Below the pieces are notes generated by a model. That model had not been told where the DNA came from, searched no databases, and saw nothing but the letters and a program-made list of their open reading frames with translations. Below, piece after piece: positions 15,724-25,407 of a stretch of 43,926 bases of DNA. The stretch's first letter is position 1. Every line of letters starts with the position of its first letter. Made by a program: the position numbers and the translations under genes. This stretch comes from Paludisphaera rhizosphaerae (GTDB taxonomy: Bacteria; Planctomycetota; Planctomycetia; Isosphaerales; Isosphaeraceae), in assembly GCF_011065895.1 (NCBI RefSeq), contig NZ_JAALCR010000041.1:1-43926 (forward strand). Direction: 5' to 3'.

Positions 15724-15995
15724 CGCTCATGCTCCTTGTCGGGGAGATTCCAACCCTCGACGAATCGCTCGACCGCATCGGGCCTGGGCGTGACGCCGAG
15801 CCGAAGGCCTTGCTCCAAGAGTTCGTCGCACCGGTCGACGTCGACCTTCGGGCCGCCTTTGACGAGGCCGTACGAACGAGCCGCGTGAAGGACGCTCAAC
15901 GCCTTCGCCGCATCAACGGCGTTCTGCCACTCGTCGGGAGTCGTCGGGTTCCGCGGCGGCTCGATTGTCAGTGTCACGGTTTTCTTGTCGGTCAT
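15720..15995 (-). CDS. small protein cotranslated with recombinase 1
   Basis: 91 aa. The ATG at 15995 (MTDKKTVTLTIEPPRNPTTP) is chosen because GGAGG lies 4 nt upstream; an ORF extending to 16034 lacks a ribosome site and overlaps the conserved control block. It is small, acidic and helical with one Cys, and unrecognised. Its position, coupled by ATGA to the recombinase, suggests an accessory or directionality factor. That is inference from context only. Confidence 0.65.
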   Translation of the reverse strand: MTDKKTVTLTIEPPRNPTTPDEWQNAVDAAKALSVLHAARSYGLVKGGPKVDVDRCDELLEQGLRLGVTPRPDAVERFVEGWNLPDKEHER

Positions 15996-16071
15996 GGTCC
16001 TCCGGGGGTTTTGAATGCACGCATGTTTTAGCACGAGTTTTACAGGACATAAAGGGCGTTATGTCCTGTAA
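15996..16071 (-). promoter_or_regulatory. control block of recombinase 1 operon with 13-bp inverted repeat
   Basis: TTACAGGACATAA (16040-16052) and TTATGTCCTGTAA (16059-16071) form a perfect inverted repeat around AGGGCG. Leftward from it, CTCGTGCTAAAACATGCGTGC holds a possible -10 (TAAAAC), followed by the ribosome site of the 91-aa gene. The same arrangement, with related sequence, occurs at 28888-28970. Confidence 0.75.
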
Positions 16072-16211
16072 TCGGTCGCCGGGGCAGGGGCCTTCAACTC
16101 CCCGGCGAAGTCGCGAACGAGCAGGTCGTTTACCGTCGGTGTTACGATTGCTAGATTTGTATTACTCAAAACCGACCGCTCCGCCCCAACCTCACCCCGA
16201 AGGGGGGAGAC

Positions 16212-17228
16212 ATGCGACTTCGCCGCGGCTTCACGCTCATCGAACTTCTGGTGGTCATCGCCATCATCGCGGTCCTCATCGCCCTGCTGCTGCCGGCCGT
16301 CCAGGCCGCCCGCGAGGCGTCCCGCCGCATCCAATGCACCAACAACCTCAAGCAGCTCGGCCTCTCGCTGCACAACTACCATTCGGCCATCGGGTCCTTC
16401 CCCTCGGCCGGCTGGGTCGCCCCGATGAACAACTGGTGGGTGGCCCAGAACCTGACCGCCCCGGGCCACTTCCGCTACTCGTCGCTGCTCCAAATCCTGC
16501 CCTACATGGAGCTGGGGGCGGCCTCGAACGCGATGAACTTCATGCTCCCGCTCTACGACATCAACGGCGTCGACATGCCCCAGAACACGACCGTCTACCA
16601 GATGCAGGTGACGTCGTTCCTCTGCCCGAGCGACATTCGCAGCTCGAGGAACGGCAACGAGGCCCCGTGCAACTACGCCTCGTGCTCGGGCGACGGCCAG
16701 CCGGGCGGCGACGGGCTCGCCTGGACGGGGGGCCGGCCGAACGGCGTGCTCTACCTGAACTCGACGACCAGCATGGCGACCGTGACCGACGGCACGAGCA
16801 ACACGGCCATGATGAGCGAGGGCACCGTCGGCCCGAACACGACCGTCTCGCCGAATCCCCAGGACGTCATGGTCCAGCTCACGCTCACGCTCAGCCAGCC
16901 CTCGGACATCTTCCTCTATCAGCCGCTGGTCCCGGCCGACTGCCAGGCGTCGACGAACTACCGCTACGACCGCCACACCAACTGGATCGACGGCGACTAT
17001 CGCCACACCATGTACGACCACTACATGGGGCCGAACAGCAAGATTTACGACTGCCTCCGCGGCCCCCAGCACGGCTGGCGGACCGCCCGCAGCCGGCACT
17101 CCGGCGGGGTCAACGTGCTGATGTCCGACGGCAGCGTCCGGTTCTTCAAGGACTCGGTCAACCTCACGGCGTGGCAGGCCGTGGCCACGGTCGGCGGCGG
17201 CGAGGTCGTCAGCAGCGACGCATATTGA
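16212..17228 (+). CDS. DUF1559 prepilin-like protein 1
   Basis: 338 aa. [20 protein letters not shown] at the N-terminus is a type II/IV pseudopilin leader: cleavage is expected between G and F, and the helix then anchors the protein. The DUF1559 body follows, from [17 protein letters not shown]. The C-terminal H-x9-DG motif is HSGGVNVLMSDG. GGGGGAG lies just upstream of the ATG. These proteins are hugely expanded in planctomycetes, where they are thought to be surface or secretion-related pseudopilins. It is first in a plus-strand run with DUF4198-FmdE and CbiM. Confidence 0.95.
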   Translation: MRLRRGFTLIELLVVIAIIAVLIALLLPAVQAAREASRRIQCTNNLKQLGLSLHNYHSAIGSFPSAGWVAPMNNWWVAQNLTAPGHFRYSSLLQILPYMELGAASNAMNFMLPLYDINGVDMPQNTTVYQMQVTSFLCPSDIRSSRNGNEAPCNYASCSGDGQPGGDGLAWTGGRPNGVLYLNSTTSMATVTDGTSNTAMMSEGTVGPNTTVSPNPQDVMVQLTLTLSQPSDIFLYQPLVPADCQASTNYRYDRHTNWIDGDYRHTMYDHYMGPNSKIYDCLRGPQHGWRTARSRHSGGVNVLMSDGSVRFFKDSVNLTAWQAVATVGGGEVVSSDAY

Positions 17229-17258
17229 GCGGCGAGGAATCCGGAGAGGAACAATCCC

Positions 17259-18365
17259 ATGCGTAGACACCCCATCGCCCTCGCGACGGCCTTCGTGGTC
17301 CTCGCGGCCTCGTCGTCCCGGGCCCACGAGCTTTGGTTCCACCTCGGCGGGGCCGACCAGGCGTCGGCCCGGCTCACCTTCGGCGACACGCCCGCCCCGG
17401 GCGAGGCCGAGCGGGTCGCCGAAATCGCCCACACCAAGGTCTGGGCCGGGGGCGAGCTGCTGAACGTCGTCCGCCTGCCCGACGGCCTGGAGGCCAGGCT
17501 GCCCGAGCCGCGGCCGGCCCTGCTCACCGCCTACGCCGACCGCGGCGTGGTCGACTACCAAGGGCAGACCTTCGTCATCCAGCTCGCCGCCTACGCCCAG
17601 ACCCAAGCGGTCGACGCCTCCCGCGTCGGGGCCCTCGGCCTGGGCGACGACCAGGCCCGGCTGCTGCTGGTCTCGAAGGAGGGCGGACCGCCGGTGTTGC
17701 GGGCGACCTGGAAGGGCAAGCCCGTGGCCGACGCCGTCGTGAAGGTGTTCCACGGCTCGGACGCCCCGAAAGAGGTTCGCACCGACTCGCAGGGCGAGGC
17801 CCCCTGCCCCGACCTGATGGAGGGCCCCTGGACCCTGTACACGCAGCTCGTCGACAAGACGCCGGGCAAGCGTGACGGCCGGGACTACTCCGAGACCCGC
17901 TACAAGGCGACGCTCGCCATCAGCCCGGAAGCCGCCCTCGGCCCTGCGGTGGCGGCCTGCCTGGCCCGGGTGCGGGAGACGCACGGCGGGACCGGCCCGT
18001 GGGCGGTTGCGGGATATCGGATGGGCGATCGGGCCCTGAAGGAGCTGGGCCTCCCCCGGCACAGCTTCAACCTGCTGGCCGTGCATCGCAGCCCCGCCGA
18101 GGTCCAATACACCTGCATCGCCGACGGCCTCCAGGCCGCAACCGGGGTGAGCCCCGGCAAGCTGAACCTCCGGCTGGAGGAGGCGGCGGCGAGCGAGCTG
18201 AAGACCGTCGTGACCGACCGCAAGTCGGAGAGGTCGGTCACGTTCACGCTCAAGCCCGAGTTCGTCCGCTCGGTGCTCGACCTGCCGCCCGAGCGGCTGG
18301 AGGCGGAAGGCCGACGCGTCGCCTCGCTGCCCGACGAGGCCATCTTCGCGACGCAGGTTAAGTGA
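17259..18365 (+). CDS. secreted DUF4198 protein with FmdE-like C-terminal domain
   Basis: 368 aa with a signal peptide (MRRHPIALATAFVVLAASSS, cleavage near SRA-HE). The mature N-terminus begins HELWFHLGG, as in DUF4198/NikK-type periplasmic metal-uptake proteins. A carboxypeptidase-like beta region (about 145-190) follows. The last 130 residues (GYRMGDRALKELGL, then CIADGLQAATGVSPGKLNL) resemble FmdE, a zinc-ribbon protein family linked to metal enzymes. The usual HGHxCPG Cys motif is replaced by HGGTGPW, so the metal site is altered. It lies between a pseudopilin and CbiM and may capture Ni or Co for the permease. Confidence 0.8.
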   Translation: MRRHPIALATAFVVLAASSSRAHELWFHLGGADQASARLTFGDTPAPGEAERVAEIAHTKVWAGGELLNVVRLPDGLEARLPEPRPALLTAYADRGVVDYQGQTFVIQLAAYAQTQAVDASRVGALGLGDDQARLLLVSKEGGPPVLRATWKGKPVADAVVKVFHGSDAPKEVRTDSQGEAPCPDLMEGPWTLYTQLVDKTPGKRDGRDYSETRYKATLAISPEAALGPAVAACLARVRETHGGTGPWAVAGYRMGDRALKELGLPRHSFNLLAVHRSPAEVQYTCIADGLQAATGVSPGKLNLRLEEAAASELKTVVTDRKSERSVTFTLKPEFVRSVLDLPPERLEAEGRRVASLPDEAIFATQVK

Positions 18366-18375
18366 GGTCCCCGCC

Positions 18376-19347
18376 ATGCACATCCCGGACGGCTTGATGG
18401 ACGGCCGGGTCGCGGCCGCGACGACGCTCGTCGCGGCCTGCGGGCTGGCCTACGGGCTGCGGGCCGTGGAACGTCGCCACGGCCTCCGCACGACTTCGCT
18501 TATGGGGATGACGGCGGCCTTCGTCTTTGCGGCCCAGATGGTCAACTTCCCCGTCGGGCCGGGCGTCTCGGGGCACCTCCTGGGAGGCGTGCTCGCGGCG
18601 GTCCTGCTCGGCCCTTGGGCCGGGGCGGTCGTCATCGCGGCCGTCCTGCTCGTCCAGTGCCTGCTGTTCCAGGACGGCGGCGTGACCGCCCTCGGGGCGA
18701 ACTTCGTCAACATGGGCCTCGTCGGGGCGGTCGGCGGCTACGCGGTCTACGACGCGATACGCAGGGCGGTCGGAGCACGCCGCGGCGTGCTCATCGGGTC
18801 GATGGCCGCGGCCTGGTTCTCGGTGCTGCTCGCCGCCGGGGCGTTCACGGTCGAGCTCGCCGCCGGTGGGGGAAAATCCCAGTTCCTTAGCGTGCTGAGC
18901 TGGATGGCCCTGGTCCACGCCGTCATCGGCGTGGGCGAGGCCCTCATCACGGGCCTCGTCGTGCGATTCGTCCTGCTGACGCGGCCCGAAATCGTCGCCG
19001 ACCTCGTGGGCGGCGAGGGGTCCGACGGGTCGTCGCCGTCCAAGACGCCGCGGTGGCTCTCCACGACGGCGGCGGGCCTGGCCGCCGCGTTGGCGGTCTC
19101 CGTCTTCCTCGCCCCGTTCGCGAGCGAGTTCCCCGACGGCCTCGAATACGTCGGCGGCAAGCTGGGCTTCCTGCCCCAGGGCGACGCCCCGCCCCTGCTC
19201 GCCGCCCCCATGCCCGACTACCAGGCCCCGCTGCCGGGGCTCGACTACGCGAAGGCCGCGACGGCCCTCGCGGGGGCCGCGGGGACCTTGGTCGTGTTCG
19301 CGTTCGCCTGGACCCTGGCCAAGGTCTTCCCACGGGCCCAGGCGTAG
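18376..19347 (+). CDS. cbiM: ECF-type cobalt/nickel permease CbiM/NikM with fused PDGLE domain
   Basis: 323 aa. The N-terminus MHIPDGLMD is diagnostic of the CbiM/NikM substrate-binding component, where Met1-His2 bind the metal. Six or seven hydrophobic helices cover about 12-215. After a hydrophilic linker (about 215-235), residues 236-320 form a second membrane unit with FPDGLEYVGGK, the CbiN/PDGLE signature. M and N functions are thus fused. No CbiQ or CbiO is encoded in the window, so energy coupling would need host proteins. It starts 10 bp after the DUF4198-FmdE stop. Confidence 0.93.
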   Translation: MHIPDGLMDGRVAAATTLVAACGLAYGLRAVERRHGLRTTSLMGMTAAFVFAAQMVNFPVGPGVSGHLLGGVLAAVLLGPWAGAVVIAAVLLVQCLLFQDGGVTALGANFVNMGLVGAVGGYAVYDAIRRAVGARRGVLIGSMAAAWFSVLLAAGAFTVELAAGGGKSQFLSVLSWMALVHAVIGVGEALITGLVVRFVLLTRPEIVADLVGGEGSDGSSPSKTPRWLSTTAAGLAAALAVSVFLAPFASEFPDGLEYVGGKLGFLPQGDAPPLLAAPMPDYQAPLPGLDYAKAATALAGAAGTLVVFAFAWTLAKVFPRAQA

Positions 19348-19566
19348 CCGAGGGCCTCGACCGAGGCGAGGCGGCGTCCCGACGGCTACGCGTTCCGCTT
19401 CCCCGGCGAGATGTTCGAGCAGCTCGCCCGCATCGTCGCCATGGAACGCCGCTGCTGCTCCTTTCTCCGCTTCACCCTCACCTCCGAACCCGGCGACGGC
19501 CCGGTCTGGCTGGAGCTGAACGGCCCGCCCGAATCGAAGAGCTTCCTGGCCGCCTTCTGGGAATAA
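19348..19566 (+). pseudogene. 5'-truncated remnant of a small conserved protein
   Basis: After the cbiM stop an open frame without a proper start encodes PDGYAFRFPGEMFEQLARIV, then ERRCCSFLRFTLTSE and VWLELNGPPESKSFLAAFWE before TAA at 19564-19566. This matches the C-terminal two thirds of a small family (about 100 aa, with ERRCCPFLRF) that I recall from heavy-metal resistance loci. The N-terminal third is missing, so it is probably a decayed fragment. Confidence 0.6.
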
Positions 19567-19725
19567 GGACGTCGCAGCACGAGGAATCGCCATCGGCGGA
19601 CGCTGGGTTGACATCGCAAGGTCCGGCCGGGAGCATGGAGGCTTCTCCGAAGCCTCCCGACTTCTTCCTCGGCCCCGATGCCCACGCCTCCGCCCGTCAC
19701 CTTCCTGAGTCGGTCACGCCACCGG

Positions 19726-20172
19726 ATGAGAATCCTGGCCGTGGTCGTGCTCGGCCTCGCCGTCTCGGGCGGGCCCGCGGCGGGCGCCTCGCTGCACGCG
19801 ACCGCGGCGGAGTCGGACGGGGAAGACGGCGGGCCGCATTCCTGCTGCTGCGGCACCCGCTGCCGGGGGGCCTCCTGCTGCTGCGGGCCGAAGAAGTCGA
19901 AGAAGCCTTCCCATCGCGAGTCGGCCCCGGCCTCCCCGCCAAGCTCGGGCGACACCGGCCCCTGCATGGGGGCCGCACCGTGCGGGGACCCCGCCGTACC
20001 GACGGCGACGTTCGCGGGGCCCGCGGCGAAGGCCGCCGTCCTGCTCAGGCATCCGGGCCTGCGTGACCATCGGACCGGCGGCCGCCTCCGCTCGGCCCCC
20101 CCTTCCTTGAGCCTCCCAGCCCGCCTCGCCTCCCGCCTCGAGAGGCCCCCGCGAGGGCTTGCTCCGGCCTGA
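19726..20172 (+). CDS. Cys-rich secreted small protein
   Basis: 148 aa from ATG 19726; an ATG at 19678 is possible but adds a tail before the signal peptide. The leader MRILAVVVLGLAVSGGPAAG is followed by SCCCGTRCRGASCCCG, a dense cysteine cluster, then lysine-rich KKSKKPS and a low-complexity Ala/Pro/Arg tail. The cluster suggests metal binding in the envelope. An overlapping minus-strand frame is open too, but lacks any such organisation. It lies between the metal permease and the pseudopilins, consistent with a metal-related cargo. Confidence 0.5.
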   Translation: MRILAVVVLGLAVSGGPAAGASLHATAAESDGEDGGPHSCCCGTRCRGASCCCGPKKSKKPSHRESAPASPPSSGDTGPCMGAAPCGDPAVPTATFAGPAAKAAVLLRHPGLRDHRTGGRLRSAPPSLSLPARLASRLERPPRGLAPA

Positions 20173-20345
20173 ACCCGTCAGGCCCACATCACCGACGCTT
20201 CATCGCCGTCGCCCTCTCGCGGGACGTCGGCTCGAACTACGTCCGTCGTGTGAACGCGATAGAGCCCCGTTCAGGCCGGGACCGTTGAAGGTCCGGCCCG
20301 AAGCGGCTCCACGCATCGAGCATCCCCTTTCGGAACTCCACTCTC

Positions 20346-21401
<1,056 letters not shown>

Positions 21402-21421
21402 ATAAGAGGAAGCGAATCACG

Positions 21422-22480
21422 ATGCGACTCACTTCCTCGGCCCGCACCCAAGCCCCGGGGCTCGTCTCGGGGCTTGGGCGGGCGTTCACGCTCATCGAGC
21501 TGCTGGTGGTCATCGCCATCATCGCGGTGCTCATCGCTCTCCTCTTGCCGGCCGTGCAGGCCGCTCGCGAGGCGGCGAGGCGGATTCAGTGCTCGAACAA
21601 CCTGAAGCAGCTCGGCCTCGCCATGCACAACTACGAGAACTCGAACCAATGCTTCCCGAGTGCCGGGAGCACCGCGGCCAACAGCGTCTACGCCTTCTCG
21701 ATGCAGGCGAGGCTCCTGCCCCACCTCGAGCAGGCGGCCCTCCAGGGGCTCGTCGACTTCAACCAGCCTGTGCTCTTCGTCGGCTCGCCGCTCTCGATTC
21801 ACCCCGCCTCGATGACGGCGGCCCGCACCGTCGTGGGCACGTTCCTCTGCCCGAGCGACGGCCAGAACCCCCGGTACGGCGGCTACGTCGGCTCGGACGT
21901 GGTGGGCACGAGCTACGTGGCCAACTTCGGCACCGGCCTCCAGACCTACTACGACCCGGCGTTCGTCTCCGACGGCGTCTTCTGGATGCCGGCCCAGACC
22001 CGAATCGCCGAGCTCACCGACGGGACGTCGAGCACGCTGGCGATGTCCGAATGCCTGCTCGGGCCTGGCACCGAACTGACAGGTCCGATGGCGACCATAC
22101 CGAAACCCCTCCGGCTCATGGCCAATGTGACGGCCGGGAAGACTCGCGTGCTTGTCTCGCCGGGCGGGGTTTCCCCCACGTTCGTCGATGGCGAGGCCGC
22201 GGCGGCGACGAGCTGGCGGGGCGACCGAGGCTCGCCGTGGATTTGGGGCCAGGCGAGTGCCACCCTCTTCAACACCTACCTCGCCCCGAACAGCCCGACG
22301 CCCGACTCGTTCGCCCACAACCGCGGCTGGTTCGCGGCCCGGAGCAACCACCCCGGGGGGGTCAACGCACTCTTCTGCGACGGGCACGTGCAGTTCATCA
22401 AGAATTCGGTGAACCTCGCGACATGGCGGGGCATGTCGACCCGAAGCGGCGGCGAGGTCCTCTCCGCGGACTCCTTCTGA
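21422..22480 (+). CDS. DUF1559 prepilin-like protein 3
   Basis: 352 aa from ATG 21422; the frame stays open far upstream through gene 2, but the ATG precedes a normal leader. The N-terminal extension [20 protein letters not shown] is longer than usual before [18 protein letters not shown]. Position -1 of the processing site is therefore Arg-Ala rather than Gly, which may affect prepilin peptidase cleavage. H-x9-DG is [12 protein letters not shown]. It is cotranscribed with the redoxin gene 10 bp downstream. Confidence 0.93.
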   Translation: MRLTSSARTQAPGLVSGLGRAFTLIELLVVIAIIAVLIALLLPAVQAAREAARRIQCSNNLKQLGLAMHNYENSNQCFPSAGSTAANSVYAFSMQARLLPHLEQAALQGLVDFNQPVLFVGSPLSIHPASMTAARTVVGTFLCPSDGQNPRYGGYVGSDVVGTSYVANFGTGLQTYYDPAFVSDGVFWMPAQTRIAELTDGTSSTLAMSECLLGPGTELTGPMATIPKPLRLMANVTAGKTRVLVSPGGVSPTFVDGEAAAATSWRGDRGSPWIWGQASATLFNTYLAPNSPTPDSFAHNRGWFAARSNHPGGVNALFCDGHVQFIKNSVNLATWRGMSTRSGGEVLSADSF

Positions 22481-22490
22481 GAGGCCATCG

Positions 22491-23147
22491 ATGAAACGTC
22501 TCCCTCTGACCCCGCTCATCATCGCTTCGGCGATGGTGGGCGGGCTCTACGCCTGGGCCCGAATCCGCTCAGAGTTACCGACGGAAAAGCCGCAACTGCT
22601 CGTCATCGAGGGGCCGTCGAAGCACCTCGTGACCCCGGAAATGGCGAAGGCGAGTCAGGCGATGCTCGACCGCACTGCTCCGGGGTTCTCGAAGCCTGGC
22701 ACCGACGGCCAGACGCATCGGCTGGGCGAGATGCTCCGGGGCGGTCCCGTGCTCCTCACGTTCATCAAGCAAGGCTGCCCGTGCAGCGAGGCGGCCCAAT
22801 CCTTCTTCAACGACCTGCACGCCGCCTATCCGAAGCTGTCGATGTGGGGCGTCATCGACCGGGAGCACGGTAAGGCGAAGGAGTGGGCGGAGCGATTCCA
22901 CGTGGCCTACCCGCTCCTCATCGACCCCGATGGCGAACTGGTACGGAGTTATGAGGTCGAGAACTCCGCGTACGTCGTGCTCATCGGACGGCAGGGCGGC
23001 ATCGAGAAACATTGGCCCGGCTACTCAGAGTCGATGCTCCGCGAACTCGGTTCACTCATGGCGAAGATGACAGGGTCTTCGGAGAAGCCGCTCGACTTGG
23101 CGGAAGCCCCCGAAGAACTCTACACGGGATGTCCCTATGAACTCTGA
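22491..23147 (+). CDS. membrane-anchored thioredoxin-fold protein
   Basis: 218 aa. An N-terminal hydrophobic anchor (about 6-24) is followed by an AhpC/TSA/redoxin-type domain from TAPGFSKPGTDGQ. The strand VLLTFIKQGCPCSEAAQSFF carries C96 and C98, a CxC at the position of the redox or peroxidatic motif. LIDPDGELVRSYEV fits the family's later strand. The terminal Cys in GCPYEL is an additional candidate thiol. It probably handles periplasmic thiol reduction or peroxide, perhaps in support of the neighbouring pseudopilins or metal proteins. Confidence 0.83.
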   Translation: MKRLPLTPLIIASAMVGGLYAWARIRSELPTEKPQLLVIEGPSKHLVTPEMAKASQAMLDRTAPGFSKPGTDGQTHRLGEMLRGGPVLLTFIKQGCPCSEAAQSFFNDLHAAYPKLSMWGVIDREHGKAKEWAERFHVAYPLLIDPDGELVRSYEVENSAYVVLIGRQGGIEKHWPGYSESMLRELGSLMAKMTGSSEKPLDLAEAPEELYTGCPYEL

Positions 23148-23159
23148 GCTGGTGCCCCA

Positions 23160-23918
23160 ATGAAGCGTCGATTGAACCCCCTGACCGTGCGACGGGCCCA
23201 CCGCTGGCTCGGCCTCTTCTTCAGCGTCACCGTGTTCATGTCTGCCGCGAGCGGCGTCCTGCACACGGTGATGAGTCGCACCCAATCGGCCCCCCCGCCC
23301 GTGCGTCCAACGGGCTCGGGACTCGATGCCTCCAAGGCCGTCGTAACGCTCGCCACGGCAGTGGCGAGCCTTCCTCAACCTGGCGTCGTCGAAGCGGCCA
23401 ATCTCCGTCAAATCAACGGAGAACCCTGGTATCAGATTTACGTCCGGGGCGTGCCGGAGGCGACTTACGTGAACGCCGCAACCGGACGCCTCGATTCCGA
23501 GCGTGATGAAGCCTACGCGTCCCAAATCGCCTCGGAATTCCTGGGAGGCGGCTCGCCTTCCCCCGTAAAGACGAACTACCTGACGAGGTTCGATTCCGAG
23601 TACGTCAACATCTTCCGCGTGCTGCCCGTCTATCGGTTCGACCTCGCAGATGGCAAGGGGACCCGGGTCTACGTCTCGACGACGACTGGGAGCGTCACGC
23701 GGCACACCGACGACTCGAAGCAGTTCGAGGCGTCGATATTCAGCAATCTCCACAAGTGGATGTTCGTGCCGAACAAAGATGCGAGGGACTTCCTGATGGT
23801 GGCCGTGACGTCGGGCATCATCCTCGTCTCGGTCTTAGGCGTCGTGCTCTTCTTCATGACGCGACCCCGCCGCAGAGCCTCCCAAACCGTTCAAGGAGTT
23901 ACTGCAAGCCATGCCTAG
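23160..23918 (+). CDS. PepSY-domain membrane protein
   Basis: 252 aa. The start MKRRLNPLTVRRAHRWLGLF matches PepSY-associated membrane proteins, with a first helix at about 16-38. A periplasmic region of about 160 residues has PepSY-like elements (PWYQIYVRGVPEATYVNAAT, then GTRVYVSTTTGSVTRHTDD). HKWMFVP and a second helix (about 215-236, VTSGIILVSVLGVVLFFMT) follow, then a basic tail. Such proteins occur in iron reductase and metal uptake loci. Its stop overlaps the start of the YHS-DJ-1 gene by 8 bp. Confidence 0.87.
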   Translation: MKRRLNPLTVRRAHRWLGLFFSVTVFMSAASGVLHTVMSRTQSAPPPVRPTGSGLDASKAVVTLATAVASLPQPGVVEAANLRQINGEPWYQIYVRGVPEATYVNAATGRLDSERDEAYASQIASEFLGGGSPSPVKTNYLTRFDSEYVNIFRVLPVYRFDLADGKGTRVYVSTTTGSVTRHTDDSKQFEASIFSNLHKWMFVPNKDARDFLMVAVTSGIILVSVLGVVLFFMTRPRRRASQTVQGVTASHA

Positions 23919-24873
23919 GTTCATTCCATTCGCCAGCGTCCTCGCGACCCTCGTTCTCGTGCAGCCGGGGCACGCATTCGGCGACGACGCCCGAATCGTA
24001 CTCAAGGGGCTCGACCCCGTCTCGCTCCTCGAAGGCCGTGAGCAGAAGGGTGAGGAACGATTCGCTTCGACCAAGGGCCCCTTTCGGTACCTGTTCGCCG
24101 ATGCTGAACACAAGGCCCGCTTCGACAAAGAGCCCGGGCGATTCGCCGCCCAGGGCGACAAGTGCACGGTGATGCCGAAGGTGCCGGCCAACCCCGATTT
24201 GTTCCTCGTCCACGAGGGCAAGCTCTTCCTGTTCGGCTCGCCGCGGTGCGTTGCGAGCTTCAAGGCCGACCCTGCGGCCTACTTCAAGCCGAAGAAGAAC
24301 GTCGTCATTTTGGTCTACGAGGGGATGGAGCTGCTCGACTTCGCCGGGCCCGCCGAAGTCTTCTCCGTGGCGGGCGGCGGCAGGGCGTTCGAGGTCTTCA
24401 CGGCGGCCGCGTCCCCTGAGCCGGTCAAGAGCCTCGGCTTCGCGTTCACACCGCACTACACGCTCGAAAGTTGCCCGAAGGTCGACGTGTTGGTGGTGCC
24501 GGGCGGTTCGACCCGCATCCCGCAAGCCGACCCTGCCGTGGTCGAGTGGGTGAAGAAGAAATCGGGCGAGGCCGAGGTTACCGTTTCCGTCTGCACGGGG
24601 GCTTTGCTGCTCGCCAGGGCGGGCCTCCTCGACGGGTTGGAGGCGACCACCCACCGGGCGTCGCTCGATGCGTTACGGGAGGCGGCCCCGAGGACGAAGG
24701 TGAAGGAGGGAATTCGGTACGTAGACAACGGCAAGGTCGTCACCTCCGCCGGGGTCTCGGCTGGCATCGACGCCTCTCTACACGTAGTCGAACGTTTGGT
24801 CGGCCTCGAGGGGGCAATTCAGACGGCGGAGTACATGGAATATCGCAGCGGTCCTGATTCGGGGTCCAAATGA
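23911..24873 (+). CDS. secreted fusion of YHS-like and DJ-1/PfpI domains
   Basis: 320 aa. After a signal peptide (about 1-22) comes a YHS-like domain (about 33-82: LDPVSLLEGREQKGE and FRYLFADAEHKARFDKEPGR), with a second half-repeat at about 100-126 (KLFLFGSPRCVASFKADP). A DJ-1/PfpI domain begins at NVVILVYEGMELLDFAGPAE (E149), with the nucleophile elbow VSVCTGALLLARAGLL (C228) and THRASLDAL (H248). The YHS domain is a metal-handling module and DJ-1-like domains often act in stress or as hydrolases. The combination with export is unusual. It ends the plus-strand cargo run and is convergent with the zinc-ribbon genes. Confidence 0.87.
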   Translation: MPRFIPFASVLATLVLVQPGHAFGDDARIVLKGLDPVSLLEGREQKGEERFASTKGPFRYLFADAEHKARFDKEPGRFAAQGDKCTVMPKVPANPDLFLVHEGKLFLFGSPRCVASFKADPAAYFKPKKNVVILVYEGMELLDFAGPAEVFSVAGGGRAFEVFTAAASPEPVKSLGFAFTPHYTLESCPKVDVLVVPGGSTRIPQADPAVVEWVKKKSGEAEVTVSVCTGALLLARAGLLDGLEATTHRASLDALREAAPRTKVKEGIRYVDNGKVVTSAGVSAGIDASLHVVERLVGLEGAIQTAEYMEYRSGPDSGSK

Positions 24874-24886
24874 CCGTTGCGTACGC

Positions 24887-25126
24887 CTACCGGGACTCCC
24901 CCGCACAGAGGCAGCCGCAGAAGAGGAGCAGCCTGCCGCACCGCGGGCACGGCTCCTCTTCGCATCCGACGTGATGAAGCCCGCCGGCCGCCACGCCGCA
25001 TCCCGGGCAGCGGCCGTCTTCCTCGTGCGGCCTCGCGGCGAGCGTCACGCCGTCTGCGTATTCGACTTCGGAATTGGCGTGGCACGAGTCGGAAGCTTCG
25101 TCGCCGCAATACAAGCATTCTTTCAT
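24887..25126 (-). CDS. small CxxC zinc-ribbon protein
   Basis: 79 aa from ATG 25126. Paired cysteines occur at CLYC, RCPGCG, the CEEEPCPRCG region and FCGC. GVAAGGLHHVGCEEEPCPRC is a pattern I recall from small planctomycete proteins of unknown role. A longer minus-strand frame continues upstream but has no family features. It is the last gene of a tight leftward run (25999 to 24887) with gaps of about 10 bp. Confidence 0.78.
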   Translation of the reverse strand: MKECLYCGDEASDSCHANSEVEYADGVTLAARPHEEDGRCPGCGVAAGGLHHVGCEEEPCPRCGRLLLFCGCLCAGESR

Positions 25127-25134
25127 ATCAAAGC

Positions 25135-25398
25135 CTAATCGAGACTCGCGTAAATCCGTGCCGCGGCGGCCGCGACGCCGACGGCGAGGAGGACCAGGAA
25201 CCACGTTCGGCAGCGTCGCTGCTGCTGCTCGTAGTAGTTCCGGGGCGGGTTGCCGGGGGGCGGGAAGCACATCCTCCAGAACGACGCGAGCTGGTGGAGC
25301 GGCCCCGAGGGCTTCTTGTACGGCGTCGACGGCTTGTAGGGTCCGTAGCTTCGAGCCCCCTGCTCTTTCTCTCGTGGTTTCCTTTGGGCTTGGCTCAC
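25135..25398 (-). CDS. small single-pass membrane protein
   Basis: 87 aa from GTG 25398, with GAGGAGGAGC immediately upstream as a strong ribosome site. The N-terminal half is basic and proline-rich; a single hydrophobic segment (about 66-84, WFLVLLAVGVAAAAARIYA) is near the C-terminus. No family was recognised. Adjacent starts share the same AGGAGGAGC leader, supporting it as a genuine operon member. Confidence 0.6.
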   Translation of the reverse strand: MSQAQRKPREKEQGARSYGPYKPSTPYKKPSGPLHQLASFWRMCFPPPGNPPRNYYEQQQRRCRTWFLVLLAVGVAAAAARIYASLD

Positions 25399-25407
25399 GC
25401 TCCTCCT

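Noticed and set aside
16059-18383. 774-codon minus-strand open frame
   Set aside because: Antisense to the DUF1559 and DUF4198-FmdE genes, both recognised with signal peptides and family motifs.
18358-19614. 418-codon minus-strand open frame
   Set aside because: Antisense to cbiM, whose MHIPDG start and PDGLE domain are unambiguous.
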